Shown here piece after piece: positions 5,396 to 6,189 of a stretch of 6,189 nt of DNA; positions within the stretch are counted from its first letter, which is position 1, and each line of letters starts with the position of its first letter. The notes under the pieces were generated by a model that searched no databases, was not told where the DNA came from, and saw only the letters and a list, made by a program, of their open reading frames with translations. Position numbers and translations under genes: made by a program. Origin of the DNA: Synergistaceae bacterium (GTDB lineage Bacteria > Synergistota > Synergistia > Synergistales > Synergistaceae); contig JAISWP010000173.1 of NCBI GenBank assembly GCA_031271065.1, positions 1 through 6,189 of the forward strand, given 5' to 3'.

Positions 5396-6189
5396 TTACA
5401 GCTTGCTTATAGCTCTCGGCATTACGTCGTCGGGGATCGCGGAGCGGTACGTTTCCCCGCCCAGGCGTTCTGTCAGTTCCGCCTTTGCGCTCCTTATTAT
5501 TTCCGGAGACTCGAGCGCGTCCGCGACACCTCCGGCCATCGTCTTGGCGGCCAGTATCATCCCCTTGTGCCCGATGGAGGTCCTGCCCTGAGATACCAGC
5601 TGCCACGAGTGTTCGGGCGTGCCGAGTGCGTAACAGGCGGTGACGGCCTGCGCGGTAGGAGCGATCCAGCTCACGTCCCCTACGTCGGAGGACCCTGCCA
5701 GTACGCGGTCGGGATCGTCGAAGTAAAACGGCAGAACTATGTCGCACATCGGCTTGCCTTCCAGCCTTTCGAGGCATCGCTTCCTGTCGGCGGGATGCTC
5801 TTTCAGGTAGCGGTCTATGTCGGACTCCGCCGACCCCGGGGAGGTTTTCGCTATTTCTTCGGCGAATGTCAGTTCTTCCTTGGTGTAAACCGGCATGTCC
5901 AGGGAGACGAGGTTTTCGTACAAAACCTTCGAGAGCGTCTTGTTAGGGACGACGTTGGCGCAGGCTTTCACAAACTGTATTTCGAGGTCTGTCTCCGTCA
6001 TCAGCGCCGCCCCCCGGGCTATCTTGCCGACCCGCTGGTAAATTTCCTCCACCTGGGGCGTGCGGGGGGCGCGTATGAGGTACAGCACCTCCGCGTACGG
6101 CTGGACCACGTTCGGAGAAAATCCTCCGGCGTTGGTGATGGCGTAATGTATGCGCGCTTCCTGGATGACGTGCTCGCGCAGAAAATTCA
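5396..6189 (-). CDS. abgB: M20 family amidohydrolase, AbgB-like (C-terminal part; 5' end beyond the window)
   Basis: The frame stays open to the right edge, so this is the last ~263 residues of a protein usually 430-480 aa long; a GTG at complement 6107-6109 is internal (VVQPYAEVLYL), not the start. Visible blocks are typical of the M20 AbgB subfamily: REHVIQEARIHYAITNAGG and SPNVVQPYAEVLYLIRAP from the dimerisation/lid domain, MTETDLEIQFVKACANVVPN, then GSSDVGDVSW and IGHKGM from the catalytic domain, the latter His being a likely metal ligand. The N-terminal metal ligands are outside the window. AbgB with AbgA cleaves p-aminobenzoyl-glutamate in E. coli; related single proteins hydrolyse N-acyl amino acids or dipeptides, so the substrate is uncertain. 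It ends with TAA and is followed by the shared terminator. Confidence 0.88.
   Translation of the reverse strand, partial: NFLREHVIQEARIHYAITNAGGFSPNVVQPYAEVLYLIRAPRTPQVEEIYQRVGKIARGAALMTETDLEIQFVKACANVVPNKTLSKVLYENLVSLDMPVYTKEELTFAEEIAKTSPGSAESDIDRYLKEHPADRKRCLERLEGKPMCDIVLPFYFDDPDRVLAGSSDVGDVSWIAPTAQAVTACYALGTPEHSWQLVSQGRTSIGHKGMILAAKTMAGGVADALESPEIIRSAKAELTERLGGETYRSAIPDDVMPRAISKL

Noticed and set aside
5181..5777. Minus-strand open frame (about 198 codons) spanning the end of sixA, the terminator and part of the amidohydrolase gene
   Set aside because: It crosses a strong terminator and overlaps the AbgB-like gene in another frame; its Arg-rich translation is typical of a shadow frame.

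Overview
The window is GC-rich bacterial DNA holding eight protein-coding genes, one of them cut by the window edge. Ile is often encoded by ATA and Arg by AGG. Together with a sugar-acid isomerase, an AbgB-like amidohydrolase and a ferredoxin-fused siroheme reductase, this suggests an anaerobic, probably fermentative bacterium. Synergistota (Cloacibacillus/Synergistes type) is my best guess from codon style, and a GC-rich Firmicute remains possible. No rRNA or marker gene is present to settle this.

Layout: (1) 1-410 has no gene. It carries degenerate direct repeats and nested GC-rich inverted repeats, then a sigma70-like promoter (370-400). (2) 440-2995, + strand, is a compact five-gene operon: a siroheme/[4Fe-4S] sulfite reductase with a built-in 2x[4Fe-4S] domain, a TusA-family sulfurtransferase, a ThiS/MoaD-like sulfur carrier ending GGGRR, a ThiF/MoeB/HesA-type adenylyltransferase, and a JAMM (Mec+/HcyD-like) metalloprotease. 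Junctions overlap by 8, 1 and 4 nt, with one 19-nt gap. (3) 3041-4465, - strand, is uxaC (glucuronate isomerase), convergent with the operon, with a promoter candidate and an inverted repeat in its leader. (4) 4696-5211, + strand, is sixA, a phosphohistidine phosphatase. (5) 5281-5316 is a strong bidirectional hairpin terminator. (6) 5396 to the right edge, - strand, is the C-terminal part of an M20/AbgB-like amidohydrolase.

The operon is the notable part. Its gene set matches protein-thiocarboxylate sulfur assimilation, known from CysO/Mec+ (cysteine, Mycobacterium tuberculosis) and HcyS/HcyF/HcyD/Sir/MetY (homocysteine, Wolinella succinogenes). The inferred scheme is: the reductase makes sulfide, the JAMM protease trims the two Arg residues after the carrier's Gly-Gly, the E1-like enzyme adenylates the new C-terminus, sulfide (or TusA persulfide) converts it to a thiocarboxylate, and a PLP enzyme transfers the sulfur to an activated amino acid, which the JAMM protease then releases. 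No PLP enzyme (MetY or CysM type) lies in the window. The operon is bounded by a non-coding stretch on the left and a convergent gene on the right, so the sulfur acceptor must be encoded elsewhere. The other genes are ordinary catabolic and signalling functions with no evident link to the operon.
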